DNA of 64,000 nucleotides, taken from positions 26,265,501 through 26,329,500 of the forward strand of contig NC_079881.1 of assembly GCF_029227915.1 (NCBI RefSeq), given 5' to 3'. The position numbers and the translations under genes are program-made. Source of the DNA: Hydractinia symbiolongicarpus. Lineage: Eukaryota > Cnidaria > Hydrozoa > Anthoathecata > Hydractiniidae. Below are positions 62,271-64,000 of this stretch, piece after piece (the first letter of the stretch is position 1; the number at the start of each line of letters is the position of its first letter). The notes under the pieces were generated by a model. It was not told where the DNA came from and did no database searches. It saw only the letters and a program-made list of their open reading frames with translations.

Positions 62271-64000
62271 AAGTCTCACGGACTTTAGTGGTGAAATAAT
62301 AATTTAAAAAGTCGTTCGGGAAATGAGTTTACTCACTGGTTACTTTCTTTGTATACTTTTGACTAAACGGGCCGAGTCCGGGATTTACGGGAAATCGCAG
62401 GTTTTCGTTTGCCGGCGATTAAACTTCTTTTATACAGCGTCTCATCAAAAATAAAAACATTTTTAAAAACTACAAGTCTCATGGGCTTTAGTGGTGAAAT
62501 AATAATTTAAAAAATCGTTCGGGAAATGAGTTTACACCCTGGGTACTTTCTTTGTATACTTTTGACTATACGGGCCGAGTCCGGATTTACGGGAAGTCGC
62601 GGGTTTTCGTTTGCCGGCGAGTAACCTTCTTTTATCAAGCGTCTCATCAAAAATGAAAACATTTTTAAAAACTACAAGTCTCATGGACTTTAGTGGTGAA
62701 ATAATAATTTAAAAAGTCGTTCGGGAAATGAGTTTACTCACTGGTTACTTTCTTTGTATACTTTTGACTATACGGGCCGAGTCCGGGATTTACGGGAAAT
62801 CGCAGGTTTTCGTTTGCCGGCGATTAAACCACTTTCATTAAGCGTCTCATCAAAAATGAAAACATTTCTGAAAACTACAAGTCTCATGCGTTTTAGTGGT
62901 GAAAAAATAATTTAAAAAATCGTTCGGGAAATGAGTTTACTCCCTGGGTACTTTCTTTGTATACTTTTGACTATACGGGCCGAGTCCGGGATTTACGGGA
63001 AGTCGCGGGTTTTCGTTTGCCGGCGATTAAACTTCTTTTATTCAGCGTCTCATCAAAAATGAAAACATTTTTAAAAACTACAAGTCTCATGGGCTTTAGT
63101 GGTAAAATAATAATTTAAAAAATCGTTCGGGAAATGAGTTTACTCCCTGGGTACTTTCTTTGTATACTTTTGACTATACGGGCCGAGTCCGGATTTACGG
63201 GAAGTCGCGGGTTTTCGTTTGCCGGCGAGTAACCTTCCTTTATTCAGCGTCTCATCAAAAATGAAAACATTTTTAAAAACTACAAGTCTCATGGACTTTA
63301 GTGGTGAAATAATAATTTAAAAAGTCGTTCGGGAAATGAGTTTACTCACTGGTTACTTTCTTTGTATACTTTTGACTATACAGGCCGAGTCCGGGATTTA
63401 CGGGAAATCGCAGGTTTTCGTTTGCCGGCGATTAAACTTCTTTTATTCAGCGTCTCATCAAAAATGAAAACATTTTTGAAAACTACAAGTCTCATGCGTT
63501 TTAGTGGTGAAAAAATAATTTAAAAAATCGTTCGGGAAATGAGTTTACTCCCTGGGTACTTTCTTTGTATACTTTTGACTATGCGAGCCGAGTCCGGTGT
63601 TTACGGGAAATCGCGGGTTTTCGTTTGCCGGCGATTAAACCACTTTCATTAAGCGTCTCATCAAAAATGAAAACATTTCTGAAAACTACAAGTCTCATGC
63701 GTTTTAGTGGTGAAAAAATAATTTAAAAAATCTTTCGGGAAATGAGTTTACTCCCTGGGTACTTTCTTTGTATACTTTTGACTATACGGGCCGAGTCCGG
63801 ATTTACGGGAAGTCGCGGGTTTTCGTTTGCCGGCGAGTAACCTTCTTTTATTCAGCGTCTCATCAACATAGAAAACATTTTTAAAAACTACAATCTCATA
63901 GACTTTAGTGGTGAAATAATAATTTAAAAAGTCGTTCGGGAAATGAGTTTACTCACTGGTTACTTTCTTTGTATACTTTTGACTATACGGGCCGAGTCCG
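62271..64000 (+). repeat. Right-hand end of the window: further B-type and hybrid monomers
   Basis: About 8.5 monomers with the same variants as the 51-62-kb HORs: CTCACTGGTTAC, CTAAACGGGCC, TTAGTGGTAAAATAATAAT and ATGCGAGCCGAGTCCGGTG. A monomer at 63.84-63.90 kb is more eroded than its neighbours: CATCAACATAGAAAAC in place of CATCAAAAATGAAAAC, CTACAATCTCATAGAC with a base missing, and a nearby TCTTTCGGG. The array continues past the window's end. Confidence 0.82.

Larger units (their letters stand above)
1..64000 (+). repeat. Satellite DNA array, ~203-bp monomer, about 315 tandem copies
   Basis: The starts of the conserved element TGCGTTTTAG (or TGGGCTTTAG) fall at 211, 414, 617, 820, 1023, 1226, 1429, 1632, 1834, 2037, 2240 and so on, a 203-bp spacing with occasional 202-bp units. 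The same spacing runs to the right end of the window with every monomer on the same strand. I saw no inversion, no insertion of foreign DNA and no unique spacer. Arrays of this length and homogeneity are known from eukaryotic centromeric and pericentromeric heterochromatin; that location is inferred, not shown. The family itself is not one I recognise. Both window ends lie inside the array, so its true limits are unknown. Confidence 0.98.

Noticed and set aside
1-64000. CRISPR array
   Set aside because: The repeated unit is 203 bp with no short constant repeat alternating with unique spacers; all parts of the monomer repeat, and no cas genes are present.
1-64000. Transposable-element origin or embedded insertion sequences
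   Set aside because: I saw no terminal repeats, target-site duplications, transposase or reverse-transcriptase frames, and no break in the 203-bp rhythm.
1-64000. Prokaryotic or plasmid repeat region
   Set aside because: More than 300 tandem 203-bp units with multi-level HORs and no genes in 64 kb has no bacterial parallel that I know of; eukaryotic satellite is the simple explanation.

Overview
The whole 64-kb window is one uninterrupted, head-to-tail tandem array of an approximately 203-bp satellite monomer, about 315 copies, all in the same orientation. I found no protein-coding gene, RNA gene, transposon, CRISPR array or unique-sequence spacer. Long homogeneous arrays with multi-kilobase higher-order repeats (HORs) are typical of eukaryotic centromeric or pericentromeric heterochromatin, so the window is almost certainly from a eukaryotic chromosome. 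I do not recognise the satellite and cannot name the species. The monomer reads as about 38% GC but is rich in CpG (13 per 203 bp, about 1.8 times expectation in my hand-read consensus). This argues against long-term germline CpG methylation and decay, and would fit an invertebrate with little methylation; that is inference only.

I use the phase in which a monomer starts at TGCGTTTTAG or its variant TGGGCTTTAG. Monomers fall into recognisable classes with linked diagnostic variants. A classes carry CATTCGAC and usually AAACC(A/T)CTTTCATTAAG. B classes carry CTTTTGAC or CTTTTCAC with AAACTTCTTTTATTCAG. C class carries TATGGGCC, AAATGGC and GTTTCATC. In much of the left 50 kb the classes follow an A-B-B or A-B-C trimeric register. 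The A-type CATTCGAC signature is last seen near 50.8 kb, and the right 13 kb consists of B-type and B/A hybrid monomers.

Layout (boundaries hand-read, usually good to tens of bases): 1-8904, two copies of a 4673-bp, 23-monomer HOR; 8461-16166, nested 608- and 1216-bp expansions built from pieces of that HOR; 16.2-20.1 kb, a mosaic; 20.1-22.4 kb, an 812-bp tetramer repeat; 22.9-28.9 kb, a 2232-bp 11-mer in about 2.7 copies; 28.9-30.1 kb, a block that returns to the first HOR's sequence; 30.07-33.72 kb, two copies of a 1826-bp 9-mer; 33.74-46.72 kb, two copies of a roughly 6.3-6.7-kb HOR of about 31-33 monomers that differ by whole-monomer gains and losses; 45.5-49.2 kb, another 1826-bp 9-mer pair; 49-51.5 kb, dimer duplications and a transition zone; 51.47-58.76 kb, two copies of a 3646-bp 18-mer; 57.77-62.27 kb, two copies of a 2228-bp 11-mer overlapping the 18-mer out of phase; 62.3-64 kb, more of the same family, with slightly degraded bases near 63.87-63.90 kb.

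Nothing here works as a gene system. The biology is that of satellite evolution: repeated unequal exchange or replication-based amplification at every scale from one monomer to 33, with possible sequence-level centromere features (a 9-bp dyad per monomer, a GC core beside A-tracts, and a class-restricted TTCG-N6-CGGG motif resembling but not matching the CENP-B box). The many short open frames of 62-102 codons are by-products of the repeat.
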